Shown here: piece by piece, positions 1-8,426 of the stretch
Layout of the letters: the number at the start of each line of letters is the position of its first letter
Position numbering within the stretch: the stretch's first letter is position 1
Origin: Conservatibacter flavescens
Lineage (GTDB): Bacteria > Pseudomonadota > Gammaproteobacteria > Enterobacterales > Pasteurellaceae
Length of the DNA stretch: 64,000 nucleotides
Reading direction: 5' to 3'
Assembly: GCF_002795425.1 (NCBI RefSeq)
Contig: NZ_PHHA01000018.1
Coordinates: forward strand, 124,001 to 188,000
Notes under the pieces: generated by a model
Database searches by the model: none
Told to the model about the DNA's origin: nothing
The model's input: the letters and a program-made list of their open reading frames with translations, nothing else
Made by a program: the position numbers and the translations under genes

Positions 1-955
1 CGGTAATCAGGCGTGAGTACAATACTGCCGGTACTCCGTATTCAATGGTGTCAGGATCAGCTTCTCCCAAACTTAGCCCCACAGGAATAAAGTCCGCACC
101 TACTTGGGCGTTAATGGCAAATAATGCTGGCAATGCGTATTGTGGAGGAATATGACCTAAACCAATCTGCACTCCCAGTAATGTTCCGACAACTTGCGCT
201 ATCACGGCTCCAGGACCGAGTACCGGAGAAATGAACGGCAAGGCACAGATGAATGAAATAGCAACCATGCCAGGCAGGGTACTGGCTAACGGTGAAATAG
301 TTTTGGCGATCACATCGCCCACACCGGAGGCTTGAATAATCCCCAGTATCATGGCAACGAAAGCCATAAACGGTAGAATGCTTTTCACCACCATATCAAT
401 GGTTTCACGCCCTGCTTGATAGAATTTGTTGACTACACCACCAATACCGATACCTAAACGAGTAACAAAGTTTTTCGGCTTATCGGCGTTCATTTTGGCA
501 ATTTCCGCTTTGGCTTGCTCTTTGGTTTTCGGGTGATAATCGGTTTCTTGGGAGCTTGCGGCTTGTGATGAAGTCGCAAGGTTTTCCTCAGTGGCATAGG
601 ACAGGCAATTTTCTTTTACATCGGATACGTAAAGTTCCTCCGTAATAAATTGTGCCAATGGGCCTACTTTGCCTACCGGAGTTAAATTTACGGTCAAAAT
701 ATTTTTGCGAGGATAGACGCCACAACGAGCAGTACCACCGCAATCTACTATAGCCAGCAAAACCTCATCATCAGGAACACCGGTGTTAAAACCATCAACC
801 GCTTCCGCACCGGTCATTTCCGCAATTTTTGCGGCTAACGGGTGAATACCGCCGCCTACGACACTGATGATTTTATTTTTCTTTTCAGTTGGTTGAACGA
901 ATAGTGGTCCGCCCCAGCCGCCAGATCCTTTTTTAATTACAATTGCTTTGTACAT
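1..955 (-). CDS. srlE: Glucitol/sorbitol PTS EIIBC component SrlE (3' end cut by window)
   Basis: Inner-membrane subunit that phosphorylates glucitol (sorbitol) during uptake. The N-terminal IIB domain has the GSGGWGGPL motif at residues 10-18 and the DCGGTARCG segment with the likely phosphorylated Cys72 and Cys78. A charged linker (about residues 120-150) leads to a membrane part with the conserved PFMAFV and [11 protein letters not shown]-like stretches. 318 codons are visible and no stop is reached; by comparison with the E. coli protein I estimate about 15-20 residues are missing. The ATG lies 30 bases after srlA in the same operon. Enzyme IIA and the dehydrogenase would be expected just beyond the window edge. 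Confidence 0.93.
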   Translation of the reverse strand, partial: MYKAIVIKKGSGGWGGPLFVQPTEKKNKIISVVGGGIHPLAAKIAEMTGAEAVDGFNTGVPDDEVLLAIVDCGGTARCGVYPRKNILTVNLTPVGKVGPLAQFITEELYVSDVKENCLSYATEENLATSSQAASSQETDYHPKTKEQAKAEIAKMNADKPKNFVTRLGIGIGGVVNKFYQAGRETIDMVVKSILPFMAFVAMILGIIQASGVGDVIAKTISPLASTLPGMVAISFICALPFISPVLGPGAVIAQVVGTLLGVQIGLGHIPPQYALPALFAINAQVGADFIPVGLSLGEADPDTIEYGVPAVLYSRLIT

Positions 956-985
956 AATGTCACCTTAAATCCTGTTATTAATGAA

Positions 986-1504
986 TTACTCTGCTTTGGA
1001 ACGCATATAGAGATAAATTTTTTCGGTAATGACACCGCGCAGGAAAATCACAATAACCCCCACAAGGAAATATCGAATAGCTAAATCACCCAACGGTAAT
1101 CCCAACGTTGTGATACCTGCAGCAATGCCCATATAAACAAAGAGTTCACCGCCGTTGGCGTGCGGGAATAAGCCGGTGACAGGATGTAAAAAACTGACAT
1201 TGGCATCAAAGAAAGCCGGTTTATATTTTTGTTCTACAAACCGCCCGAAGGTATAGCTCATGGGATTTCCTAGAAATAGCACGGCTAAAATCGGTAATAC
1301 GGTATAGCGGGTAATAATGTTTTTAGTCGCTAGCTGTGCAATACTATGCACACGTTCTTCCCCAATTAATTTGATGATTGAGCTAACGGCAGTCATCAAA
1401 ATAATAATCAGTGGAATAATGCCAGTAACCCAGCTTGAGAAAATGCCTGCACCGGTTTTAAATAAATCAATAAAGCCATTGGCAAGTGCGGTAATAAATT
1501 CCAT
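986..1504 (-). CDS. srlA: Glucitol/sorbitol PTS EIIC2 component SrlA
   Basis: 172-residue membrane protein (E. coli SrlA is 187), forming part of the sorbitol channel together with SrlE. Signature stretches are the MVTGI-like segment near residue 25, GNPMSYTFGRF at about 79-89, and FPHANGGELFVYMGIA at about 113-128, which closely resemble the E. coli protein. There are about four hydrophobic segments. The C-terminus is shorter than in E. coli. It lies between gutM (23-base gap) and srlE (30-base gap) and is surely co-transcribed with them. Confidence 0.93.
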   Translation of the reverse strand: MEFITALANGFIDLFKTGAGIFSSWVTGIIPLIIILMTAVSSIIKLIGEERVHSIAQLATKNIITRYTVLPILAVLFLGNPMSYTFGRFVEQKYKPAFFDANVSFLHPVTGLFPHANGGELFVYMGIAAGITTLGLPLGDLAIRYFLVGVIVIFLRGVITEKIYLYMRSKAE

Positions 1505-1527
1505 AGTTTTCTCCTAAAGAAATATAA

Positions 1528-1908
1528 TTAATTTTCAAGTTTATTTTTTAGTAGGGTAAGAGCTTGAATATAGGCTTGATACCTCCTGCTTTTTTGCTGC
1601 GTGAGTTCGTTGTAATGAGCTAATAATTCCTTTACGTTTTTTCCAATAATTTCATTATTGGTTTTAAAGCGATTAAAAATCGTCATGCCGTTTAATACAC
1701 GGGCATCTAATATTGTTCCGTCTGTATTACAGGTTAAAATGACGTATTCACTATTAAAAATATGTTCTCTACCGCCGACAGCAAGATTATTATTTTCTTT
1801 TTTTATTTCTTTCATGGTTTGACGAAAATTTCTAACTTGCCAAAATGCACCGAATGCTTGTAAGGAAACTAATATTAAGAAAATTAAAAAGACAATATGT
1901 ATATTCAT
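1528..1908 (-). CDS. gutM: Glucitol operon activator protein GutM
   Basis: 126-residue protein with an N-terminal membrane anchor (residues 3-22) and a cytoplasmic part. In E. coli GutM is a co-activator of the sorbitol operon acting with the SrlR repressor. The family signature region AFWQVRNFRQTMKEIKK at about residues 21-37 is visible. The start codon overlaps the end of the upstream regulator by one base (TAATG). The position between the regulator and srlA supports a role in control of this operon; how it would work with a SorC-type regulator is not known. Confidence 0.88.
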   Translation of the reverse strand: MNIHIVFLIFLILVSLQAFGAFWQVRNFRQTMKEIKKENNNLAVGGREHIFNSEYVILTCNTDGTILDARVLNGMTIFNRFKTNNEIIGKNVKELLAHYNELTQQKSRRYQAYIQALTLLKNKLEN

Positions 1909-2870
1909 TAATTTATTCCCTGCTTATTTAATAGTTTTAAGGCAGATTTCAGATCGATAATTAATGTATTAATATAGCCACCATTAATTGCCCCATAAAC
2001 GGAGTCGGTTTTATTTTCATCTAAAGATACGCCGACACGAATAGGTACTTTTTTAATTTGATTGGTATTAATTCCTATCACTCTTTCATTAAAAGATTTA
2101 AATTTATTAATATCCCCCTTAATATCAAAAAAGTTTAAACAAATATCGCCCACCGCGCCTTGAATATAAAAATCTGTTAAAATTTGAGGGTCGATATAGC
2201 CTTCATTAAGCAGAGTGGAATCTTTGCGGCTGCCTAGCCCCATAATCAATACGTCTAGATCGTCGTAATAATTAATCACATTTTTTACAATCTCTTCTTT
2301 AGCAAATTCCTTTGCTAACAACGAATTAGAAAATATTGCCGGCGAATAAAACTCTAATGCCGTGCCGCCGAATACATGAGCAAAGCGAGCCGTAACATAA
2401 TTAGAGTGCATATCGTTATTCTTTTTACCCACACCACCTACAACGGGAATAAAGGTATAATTTTTATGATGATTTGGCTCAAGGGTATTATTAATAGAAA
2501 TAATTAAGTCTCTTAACGTTTTTCCCATTGAAATACCAATATTAGAAGCGGTTTGTAGAGTTTTATTAATAAATTCAAAAATAATTTTATTAGAAGCATA
2601 GCTATATAAATTATTATTATCTAAAACTAAAACATCTAATAAATTAAACTTATCTTCTATTCTTCTTCCGATTTCATAAGTTTTATTTGATTCAGGCGTT
2701 TTAATACTAATAGCAACAATTCCATCAGTTATGCCTTGTTTTAATAATCTAGACGTTGTTGGTCTTGAAATTTTTAATATTTTAGAAATCTCTTCTTGAT
2801 TTTTATTGTCAAGGTAATAAAGGCAGCAGCATTTATAGATTAAATGTTCATCTTCAATATATTTTTTCAT
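1908..2870 (-). CDS. SorC-family transcriptional regulator of the sorbitol operon
   Basis: 320-residue DNA-binding sensor of the SorC/DeoR-like group. The N-terminal helix-turn-helix lies in NQEEISKILKISRPTTSRLLK (about residues 23-43) and the rest matches the sugar-phosphate-binding domain, with VVGGVGKKNNDMHSN and the GLGSRKDSTLLNEG loop. I start it at ATG 2870: a TTG at 2924 gives an 18-residue longer reading frame, but the extra part is Lys-rich, has no Shine-Dalgarno and would make the protein longer than the usual ~315. It is the first gene of the operon, so it should be autoregulated. In E. coli the sorbitol repressor SrlR belongs to a different family (DeoR), so the circuit here is wired differently. 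Confidence 0.85.
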   Translation of the reverse strand: MKKYIEDEHLIYKCCCLYYLDNKNQEEISKILKISRPTTSRLLKQGITDGIVAISIKTPESNKTYEIGRRIEDKFNLLDVLVLDNNNLYSYASNKIIFEFINKTLQTASNIGISMGKTLRDLIISINNTLEPNHHKNYTFIPVVGGVGKKNNDMHSNYVTARFAHVFGGTALEFYSPAIFSNSLLAKEFAKEEIVKNVINYYDDLDVLIMGLGSRKDSTLLNEGYIDPQILTDFYIQGAVGDICLNFFDIKGDINKFKSFNERVIGINTNQIKKVPIRVGVSLDENKTDSVYGAINGGYINTLIIDLKSALKLLNKQGIN

Positions 2871-2941
2871 TTTTATTTCTCGATATTGAATATTTGTGTT
2901 CCATATTATTTTTTTTTTTCTCAAGCTGAAATTTTGTAAAA

Positions 2942-2957
2942 CGTGATCTTTGTCACG
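2942..2957. promoter_or_regulatory. CRP binding site for the sorbitol operon
   Basis: CGTGA-N6-TCACG, matching the TGTGA-N6-TCACA consensus at 8 of 10 half-site positions and fully symmetrical. It lies about 70 bases upstream of the SorC regulator ATG, a sensible place for catabolite activation of a sorbitol operon. Site assigned by eye. Confidence 0.65.
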
Positions 2958-2971
2958 AAGATATGCATTTA

Positions 2972-2990
2972 TTTTTACATTTTGTAAAAA
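2972..2990. promoter_or_regulatory. Candidate SorC operator (inverted repeat TTTTTACA-N3-TGTAAAAA)
   Basis: Perfect 8-bp arms with a 3-base spacer. Its right half, TTTTGTAAAA, occurs again at 2932-2941, and as TTTGTAAAA at about 3011-3019. Repeated boxes of this kind upstream of an autoregulated operon suggest the binding site of the adjacent SorC regulator; this is inference. Confidence 0.45.
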
Positions 2991-3214
2991 TTCAGATCCT
3001 TTATTTTCTATTTGTAAAAGGGAATGAAAGGAAAATTTAATAAATTAGAATAGGATAGGAATAAAATAGTGTGATCCTGAGCAGATCCTAGATGATTTGA
3101 TGTCGTCTCAATATAGACTTGTAAGTGACGATTTTGACCTTATATAGAATAACGCAAAAGAGCGGTCAGTTTTGTCGCTGTTTTGTATTATTTCCTTGTG
3201 AGAAACAAAATAGG

Positions 3215-3220
3215 TATAAT
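3215..3220 (+). promoter_or_regulatory. Probable -10 element for ybeD-lipB-lipA
   Basis: Consensus TATAAT 46 bases upstream of the ybeD ATG. The -35 is poor (TTTCCT at 3191-3196, 18-base spacing). The -10 lies in the right arm of a 9-bp inverted repeat, TTGTATTAT (3183-3191) / ATAATACAA (3216-3224). Confidence 0.5.
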
Positions 3221-3265
3221 ACAAGTGATTGGATAGAGAACATAAGAATAGTGGAAGGATGAATT

Positions 3266-3574
3266 ATGTCAGTAGAAACAGATAAAAAAGCAGTGAATTT
3301 AGCGGAAATTCCTCAACAACAATTAAAAGACTTATTGGAGTTTCCTTGCGCGTTTACTTTTAAAGTGGTCGGTAAAGCAGATCCTGCGCTGCCTGATCGT
3401 GTGGTCGCTGTGGTGCAAAAACATATTAAAGGGGACTATACACCAGTTGTGAAAGAAAGTGGTAAGGGGACTTATCACTCGGTATCGATTACTGTGACAG
3501 CTGAACATATTGAGCATATTGAAACCTTATATAAAGAATTAGCAGAAATTGAAGGCGTGAGAATGGTATTGTAA
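3266..3574 (+). CDS. ybeD: YbeD/DUF493 family protein
   Basis: 102-residue small ACT-like (ferredoxin-fold) protein of the DUF493 group, 15 residues longer than E. coli YbeD at the N-terminus. The family core [14 protein letters not shown] (about 23-36) and [15 protein letters not shown] (about 64-78) is clear. The gene is nearly always next to lipB, and here its stop overlaps the lipB start by one base (TAATG). A regulatory role in lipoate metabolism has been suggested from context but is not established. AAGGA at 3255-3259 is the ribosome site. Confidence 0.9.
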   Translation: MSVETDKKAVNLAEIPQQQLKDLLEFPCAFTFKVVGKADPALPDRVVAVVQKHIKGDYTPVVKESGKGTYHSVSITVTAEHIEHIETLYKELAEIEGVRMVL

Positions 3575-4236
3575 TGGCGACGACGGCAAATGTAATTGTG
3601 CGTGAATTAGGCGTACAGCCTTATGAAGATATTTGGCATAAGATGCAGGCCTTTACTGATGGGCGTGATGAAAATACGCCCGATGAAATTTGGTTAGTGC
3701 AGCATCCAAGTGTATTTACTCAGGGGCAGGCTGGCAAAGCGGAACATCTTCTTTATCAAACGGATATTCCTGTTGTGCAATCCGATAGAGGCGGGCAAAT
3801 TACTTATCATGGTATTGGGCAGCAGATTATGTATGTCCTCATTGATATTCGTCGTCATAAGCAGCAAGATCGTGATTTTGGCGTGCGTGATCTAGTGACC
3901 GCATTGGAACAGGCCGTTGTAAAAACTTTAGATGATTATGGCTTGAAAGCCTACCCCAAACCCGATGCGCCGGGCGTTTATATTGATGAAAAGAAAATTT
4001 GCTCTTTAGGGTTGCGTATTCGTAAAGGGTGCTCTTTTCATGGTTTGGCGTTGAATATCAATATGGACTTATCGCCATTTCAACAAATTAATCCCTGTGG
4101 TTATATGGGATTAGAAATGATTCAGTTATCTGATTTTGTCGGTAAAGAGATCCAGTGTGAAGCGGTTTCGTCAAAATTAGTTGCTTACTTTACGACAATT
4201 CTCGGCTACAATAGCCAACAAATTTGTTATCAATAA
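3574..4236 (+). CDS. lipB: Octanoyl-[acyl carrier protein]:protein octanoyltransferase LipB
   Basis: 220-residue cytoplasmic enzyme that moves the octanoyl chain made on acyl carrier protein to lipoyl domains of 2-oxoacid dehydrogenases, the first step of lipoate synthesis. The family motif [12 protein letters not shown] is at 72-83, the active-site Lys is in EKKICSLG (Lys141) and the thiol nucleophile is Cys175 in INPCG. Length and motifs are those of a complete enzyme. It is translationally coupled to ybeD and is followed after 17 bases by lipA, which completes the cofactor. Confidence 0.96.
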   Translation: MATTANVIVRELGVQPYEDIWHKMQAFTDGRDENTPDEIWLVQHPSVFTQGQAGKAEHLLYQTDIPVVQSDRGGQITYHGIGQQIMYVLIDIRRHKQQDRDFGVRDLVTALEQAVVKTLDDYGLKAYPKPDAPGVYIDEKKICSLGLRIRKGCSFHGLALNINMDLSPFQQINPCGYMGLEMIQLSDFVGKEIQCEAVSSKLVAYFTTILGYNSQQICYQ

Positions 4237-4253
4237 AACGAGGACACACTTTA

Positions 4254-5216
4254 ATGGGGACTCCTTTCAAAATGGAGCGTGGTGTTAAGTATCGCGACGC
4301 GGCTAAAACATCAATTATTCCAGTAAAAAATATTAATCCAGAGCAAGAATTGCTTAAGAAACCGGAATGGATGAAAATTAAACTTCCGGCAAATTCAGCG
4401 AAAATTGAAAGTATAAAAAATGGTATGCGCCGTCATGGTTTGCATTCAGTATGTGAAGAGGCGAGTTGCCCAAATTTACATGAGTGTTTTAGTCATGGGA
4501 CGGCTACTTTTATGATCTTAGGGGCAATTTGTACCCGTCGCTGCCCGTTTTGTGATGTTGCACATGGAAAACCATTACCTCCAGATCCAGAAGAGCCAAA
4601 AAAATTGGCCGAAACAATTCAAGATATGAAATTAAAATATGTTGTTATTACTTCTGTTGATCGTGATGATTTGCCTGATCGTGGTGCAGGGCATTTTGCA
4701 GAATGTGTGAAAGAAATTCGCGCATTAAATCCAGGTATCAAGATTGAAATTTTAGTCCCTGATTTTCGTGGACGTATTGAGCAGGCATTGGAAAAATTGA
4801 AAGATAATCCGCCAGATGTGTTTAATCATAATTTGGAAAATGTGCCACGTTTATACCGTGAAATTCGCCCGGGTGCAGATTATCAATGGTCTTTAAAATT
4901 GCTACATGATTTTAAACAAATGTTCCCAAATATTCCGACGAAATCGGGTTTAATGGTCGGATTGGGCGAAACTAACGAAGAAATTTTGGAAGTGATGCAA
5001 GACCTTCGTGATAATGGCGTAACGATGTTGACTTTGGGTCAATATTTACAACCAAGTCGTCACCATTTACCTGTTGCGCGTTATATGCCGCCGGCAGAGT
5101 TTGATATGATGCGTGATAAAGCTGAAGCTATGGGATTTGAACATGCAGCTTGTGGTCCGTTTGTACGCTCTTCATATCACGCTGATTTGCAAGCGAGTGG
5201 GGGCGTTGTAAAATAA
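4254..5216 (+). CDS. lipA: Lipoyl synthase LipA
   Basis: 320-residue radical-SAM enzyme that inserts two sulfurs into protein-bound octanoyl groups. The auxiliary cluster ligands are [12 protein letters not shown] (Cys67, 72, 78), the SAM cluster is CTRRCPFC (Cys93, 97, 100), and the C-terminal RSSYHA with the cluster-ligand Ser is present. I use ATG 4254, with GAGGA 9 bases upstream; a TTG at 4224 would extend the protein by 10 residues into lipB and has no ribosome site. Length matches E. coli LipA (321). Confidence 0.96.
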   Translation: MGTPFKMERGVKYRDAAKTSIIPVKNINPEQELLKKPEWMKIKLPANSAKIESIKNGMRRHGLHSVCEEASCPNLHECFSHGTATFMILGAICTRRCPFCDVAHGKPLPPDPEEPKKLAETIQDMKLKYVVITSVDRDDLPDRGAGHFAECVKEIRALNPGIKIEILVPDFRGRIEQALEKLKDNPPDVFNHNLENVPRLYREIRPGADYQWSLKLLHDFKQMFPNIPTKSGLMVGLGETNEEILEVMQDLRDNGVTMLTLGQYLQPSRHHLPVARYMPPAEFDMMRDKAEAMGFEHAACGPFVRSSYHADLQASGGVVK

Positions 5217-5264
5217 TCGGGTTTGCCTCCTTGTCTTAAACCAAATTGGTTGAACTATTAAATG

Positions 5265-5300
5265 ATCCCTCTATGTCAATAAGAGGGATTTTTATTTTTC
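5265..5300 (+). terminator. Rho-independent terminator of ybeD-lipB-lipA
   Basis: ATCCCTCT (5265-5272) pairs with AGAGGGAT (5282-5289) over a 9-base loop, followed by a T-rich run. It lies 48 bases after the lipA stop. Confidence 0.85.
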
Positions 5301-5372
5301 GTTTTCTTCATATTTTTAGTAACTCTAAAGAGTTATTTTCTTATCAAAAAAACAACAATTGATTTTCAAATT

Positions 5373-5386
5373 TTGATCAAGAACAA
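5373..5386. promoter_or_regulatory. FNR-like binding site upstream of nrfA
   Basis: TTGAT-CAAG-AACAA differs from the FNR consensus TTGAT-N4-ATCAA at one half-site position. Anaerobic activation by FNR is established for nrf operons in E. coli and fits here. The exact spacing to the start site cannot be fixed by eye. Confidence 0.65.
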
Positions 5387-5471
5387 AAAAACTTCACATA
5401 ATTCTAGAAAAGTACTCATATTTTGTTATTTTATCCTTGAATAAATTTAAATTTCCTTGTTTATCTTGTTG

Positions 5472-5500
5472 TTTTTAATGAGAAAAATTCTCATTAAAAA
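5472..5500. promoter_or_regulatory. Fur-box-like palindrome in the nrfA leader
   Basis: Perfect 13-bp inverted repeat, TTTTTAATGAGAA (5472-5484), AAA, TTCTCATTAAAAA (5488-5500). The inner 19 bases (5477-5495) match the Fur pattern AATGANAATNATTNTCATT at all but one position. It ends 47 bases before the nrfA GTG. Confidence 0.55.
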
Positions 5501-5547
5501 TAATGTGGTGACAGTTCTTAATGTCAATTGTTAGTGGAGTAATTATC

Positions 5548-7014
5548 GTGAACATCGTCAGAAAAAGCTTAGTTGCAGCAAGTGCTGTTTTGAGCTTAGC
5601 ATTAATTTCTCAAAATGCCCTTGCAGAATTCAAATACACTCCGATAGAGCAAGAAGTAAAAGCGCCAAACCCCGAATTAAAAATTGAATCTGCTAACCAT
5701 AAGTTTGCAGATAAATATCCAAAACAATTCAAAACATGGGCTGATACTTCAAAATCAACTGCTCTTGATTCCGTTAATGAAGAAGACCCTCGTACAGTTG
5801 TTCTTTGGGCAGGTTATGCATTTGCTAAAGATTATAAAAAGCCACGTGGCCATTTTTATGCTGTAACGGACGTGCGTAATATTTTACGTACAGGTGCACC
5901 TGGCGTGACAGGTGATGCTCAGCCAATGGCATGTTGGACTTGTAAAGGCCCTGATGTAGCGCGTTTAATTGCTGAATGGGGTGAAGAAGGCTATTTTAGT
6001 GGTAAATGGTCGAAAGGTGGGGCAGAAGTGGTGAACTCTATTGGTTGTGCTGACTGTCATGATACGACTTCACAAGATTTCGCTGAAGGTAAACCGGCAT
6101 TACGAGTGGCGCGTCCTCATGTGTTACGCGCATTTAATAAGTTAGACAAAGAGTTTGACACAATGGATCGTACAGATCAGCGTGCGGGTGTGTGTGCAAA
6201 CTGTCATGTGGAATACTATTTTGCAGGGGATTTAAAACAAGTGACTTTCCCTTGGGAAAAAGGTGTGACAGCAGATGCCATTGAAGCCCATTATGATGAA
6301 ATAGGCTTTACAGATTGGACGCATAAATTATCCAAAGCACAAATGCTGAAAGCACAGCATCCTGATTATGAAACCTGGTCATTAGGTATTCATGGTAAAA
6401 ATGGTGTGACTTGTATTGATTGCCATATGCCAAAAGTGAAAGGCGCAGATGGTAAGGTATTTACGGATCATAAAATTGGTAATCCATTTGATGCTTTCGA
6501 GAGTACCTGCGCAAATTGTCATGATCAAAGTAAAGAAAAATTACAAGATATCGTGAAAACGCGTAAAAAAGAAATTAAAGATGTTATGTTGCGTTTAGAA
6601 GATCAGCTGGTACATGCCCACTTCGAGGCCAAAGCTGCTTGGGATGCGGGTGCAACCAAAGAAGAAATGGAACCGGCATTAGTGGATATTCGTCATGCGC
6701 AATGGCGCTGGGATTATTCTGCAGCGGGTCATGGTGGCCATATGCATGCACCTGATGTTGTGTTACATGTGTTGGGTACTGGGTTAGATAAGGCTGCAGA
6801 TGCGCGTACTAAATTAGCCCGTATTTTAGCAAAACATGGTGTGACGGAAGCTGTGAAGATTCCAGATATATCAACAGCTGAAGCTGCATGGAAAGCAGTG
6901 GGGATCGATATTGAAGCTGAACGTAAAGCGAAAGATGAGTTCCTCAGAACCGTTGTTCCTCAATGGGATAAAGAAGCGAAAGAAAAAGGTTTGCTTCCTA
7001 AAGATGAAAAATAA
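5548..7014 (+). CDS. nrfA: Ammonia-forming cytochrome c552 nitrite reductase NrfA
   Basis: 488-residue periplasmic pentahaem enzyme that reduces nitrite to ammonia with six electrons. The signal peptide is residues 1-26 (cleavage after QNALA). The active-site haem has the special Lys-ligated motif CWTCK (129-133); the other four are CADCH (167-171), CANCH (216-220), CIDCH (289-293) and CANCH (321-325). I start at GTG 5548, which has GGAG 8 bases upstream and gives a clean signal peptide; ATG 5521 has neither. It is first in the nrf cluster and receives electrons from NrfB. Confidence 0.96.
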   Translation: MNIVRKSLVAASAVLSLALISQNALAEFKYTPIEQEVKAPNPELKIESANHKFADKYPKQFKTWADTSKSTALDSVNEEDPRTVVLWAGYAFAKDYKKPRGHFYAVTDVRNILRTGAPGVTGDAQPMACWTCKGPDVARLIAEWGEEGYFSGKWSKGGAEVVNSIGCADCHDTTSQDFAEGKPALRVARPHVLRAFNKLDKEFDTMDRTDQRAGVCANCHVEYYFAGDLKQVTFPWEKGVTADAIEAHYDEIGFTDWTHKLSKAQMLKAQHPDYETWSLGIHGKNGVTCIDCHMPKVKGADGKVFTDHKIGNPFDAFESTCANCHDQSKEKLQDIVKTRKKEIKDVMLRLEDQLVHAHFEAKAAWDAGATKEEMEPALVDIRHAQWRWDYSAAGHGGHMHAPDVVLHVLGTGLDKAADARTKLARILAKHGVTEAVKIPDISTAEAAWKAVGIDIEAERKAKDEFLRTVVPQWDKEAKEKGLLPKDEK

Positions 7015-7023
7015 TTTAAAAAT

Positions 7024-7068
7024 GACCGCACTTTGCTGATAGGCAGTGTGAACAATAAAAGTGCGGTC
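7024..7068 (+). other. Hairpin made from two inverted uptake sequences, between nrfA and nrfB
   Basis: GACCGCACTTT (7024-7034) and AAAGTGCGGTC (7058-7068) form perfect 11-bp arms around a 23-base loop, starting 10 bases after the nrfA stop. There is only a short T run after it, so it may be a weak terminator or an mRNA-stabilising hairpin rather than a full stop. Confidence 0.75.
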
Positions 7069-7098
7069 CATTTTCAAAAAGAAATTGAGGTAACAAAC

Positions 7099-7752
7099 AT
7101 GAGCTTACATTCTATTTTAATAAAAGGGAACAAACTGCTTGCGCTGCTTATTGGTGTGGTAGCTTTAGGTTTGCCTCTTATTGGGCAAGCGGAGAAGGTG
7201 GCGGAGAGCGAAAATAAAGCAGTCAGTCCGTTAGTTTATGAACCTGAATTAGAAAATCAGCGTGATCCAAACCAATATTGTGCTCAGTGTCACAAATTTG
7301 ACGGGACAGAAGAACAATCCGGTGGGGTGTTTCATGCAGGTAAATTTCACGGTATTCATTTAAGTAAAAACAGTCCAATTACAGGTAAACAGATTACTTG
7401 TGTAAATTGTCATGGCAACATTTCTGAAGATCACCGCCGTGGCGCAAAAGATGTCATGCGTTTTGAAGGGGATATTTTCTCGGATAAACAGCCTATGTAC
7501 ACCGCACAAGAGCAAAATCAAGTGTGTTTTGCTTGTCACCAGCCGAAAAAACTGCAGGAAAAATTATGGGCGCATGATGTACATGCCATGAAATTACCTT
7601 GCGCAAGCTGCCATACATTACATCCTGAAAAAGACGCAATGAGTGGCATTGAGAAAAAAGAGCAAGTGAAATTGTGTGTCGATTGTCACGGCAAACAGCT
7701 TGAACTGAAAGAACAAGGTAAACCTCTTACTGAACATAAGGATGGTAAATAA
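7099..7752 (+). CDS. nrfB: Pentahaem cytochrome c NrfB, electron donor to NrfA
   Basis: 217-residue periplasmic cytochrome that shuttles electrons from the NrfCD quinol dehydrogenase to NrfA. A signal peptide (about 1-32, ending GQA) precedes five CXXCH motifs: CAQCH (61), CVNCH (101), CFACH (143), CASCH (168) and CVDCH (193). I use ATG 7099 with TTGAGG 8 bases upstream; a longer frame from 7033 would run through the uptake-sequence hairpin and spoil the signal peptide. Its stop overlaps the nrfC start (TAATG). Confidence 0.94.
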   Translation: MSLHSILIKGNKLLALLIGVVALGLPLIGQAEKVAESENKAVSPLVYEPELENQRDPNQYCAQCHKFDGTEEQSGGVFHAGKFHGIHLSKNSPITGKQITCVNCHGNISEDHRRGAKDVMRFEGDIFSDKQPMYTAQEQNQVCFACHQPKKLQEKLWAHDVHAMKLPCASCHTLHPEKDAMSGIEKKEQVKLCVDCHGKQLELKEQGKPLTEHKDGK

Positions 7753-8426
7753 TGAGTTGCTCACGCCGAAATTTTATTTCCGGCATAGGCGCCATTGCCC
7801 TTGTGTCGGGGATCCCCATTAAGACTATTGCGCAAAGTGAAGAGGAAACAAAGACCATTCGTTATGCGATGGTGCATGATGAAACGGCTTGTATAGGGTG
7901 TACAGCTTGTATGGATGCTTGTCGGGAAACCAATAATGTGCCAGAAGGTGTCTCTCGATTAGAAATTTTGCGCAGTGAACCGTATGGCGAATTTCCAAAT
8001 CAGGAATATGAGTTTTTTCGTCAGTCTTGTCAGCATTGTACCAATGCTCCTTGTGTGTCTGTTTGTCCGACGGGCGCATCATTTATTGATCCGAAAACCG
8101 GGATTGTTGATGTGCATAAGGATTTATGTGTAGGCTGTCAGTATTGTATCGCGGTATGTCCGTATCGTGTACGCTTTATTCATCCTGAGCACAAAACGGC
8201 AGATAAATGTAATTTCTGTCGTGATACTAATTTGGCACAAGGTAAACAGCCTGCTTGTGTGGAGGCATGCCCAACCAAAGCATTAACTTTTGGTGATATG
8301 AATGATCCGAATAGTGAAGTGGCCTTAAAGGTCAAATCTAACCCAGTATATCGGACGAAAGTTGAGCTAGGTACTCAGCCGAATTTATATCATATCCCAT
8401 TCCAACGTGGAGAACCAAGACGATGA
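7752..8426 (+). CDS. nrfC: NrfC, four-cluster ferredoxin-like subunit of the nitrite reductase quinol dehydrogenase
   Basis: 224-residue periplasmic iron-sulfur protein. The twin-arginine signal SRRNF (4-8) shows Tat export of the folded protein. Four [4Fe-4S] clusters are predicted from the Cys groups CIGCTACMDAC (47-57), CQHCTNAPCVSVC (93-105), CVGCQYCIAVC (126-136) and CNFC with CVEAC (153-173). It passes electrons from NrfD in the membrane to NrfB. It overlaps nrfB by one base and nrfD by four. Confidence 0.95.
   Translation: MSCSRRNFISGIGAIALVSGIPIKTIAQSEEETKTIRYAMVHDETACIGCTACMDACRETNNVPEGVSRLEILRSEPYGEFPNQEYEFFRQSCQHCTNAPCVSVCPTGASFIDPKTGIVDVHKDLCVGCQYCIAVCPYRVRFIHPEHKTADKCNFCRDTNLAQGKQPACVEACPTKALTFGDMNDPNSEVALKVKSNPVYRTKVELGTQPNLYHIPFQRGEPRR

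Larger units (their letters stand above)
2871..3265. promoter_or_regulatory. Divergent regulatory region, sorbitol operon / ybeD
   Basis: 395 bases without a gene between two divergent transcription units. Near the sorbitol side it holds a CRP-like site (2942-2957), a TTTTGTAAAA box at 2932-2941, a perfect 8-bp inverted repeat TTTTTACA/TGTAAAAA at 2972-2990, and a third box, TTTGTAAAA, at about 3011-3019. Near the ybeD side there is a TATAAT at 3215-3220. I see no open reading frame or RNA gene here. Confidence 0.6.
5301..5547 (+). promoter_or_regulatory. nrfA promoter and leader region
   Basis: AT-rich upstream region of the nitrite reductase operon. It holds an FNR-like site (5373-5386), a possible -10 TATTTT near 5419-5424, and a strong palindrome resembling a Fur box (5472-5500). 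It starts just after the lipA terminator. No open reading frame is evident. Confidence 0.55.

Noticed and set aside
1317-1517. Open reading frames on the opposite strand of srlA and many other genes
   Set aside because: Antisense frames inside strongly conserved genes with no ribosome site or family likeness; treated as shadows.
3574-4236. Uptake-like GAGCGGTCA at about 3160 and variants such as AAGTGCGGA at 40472
   Set aside because: They differ from the nine-base core and were not counted as uptake sequences.
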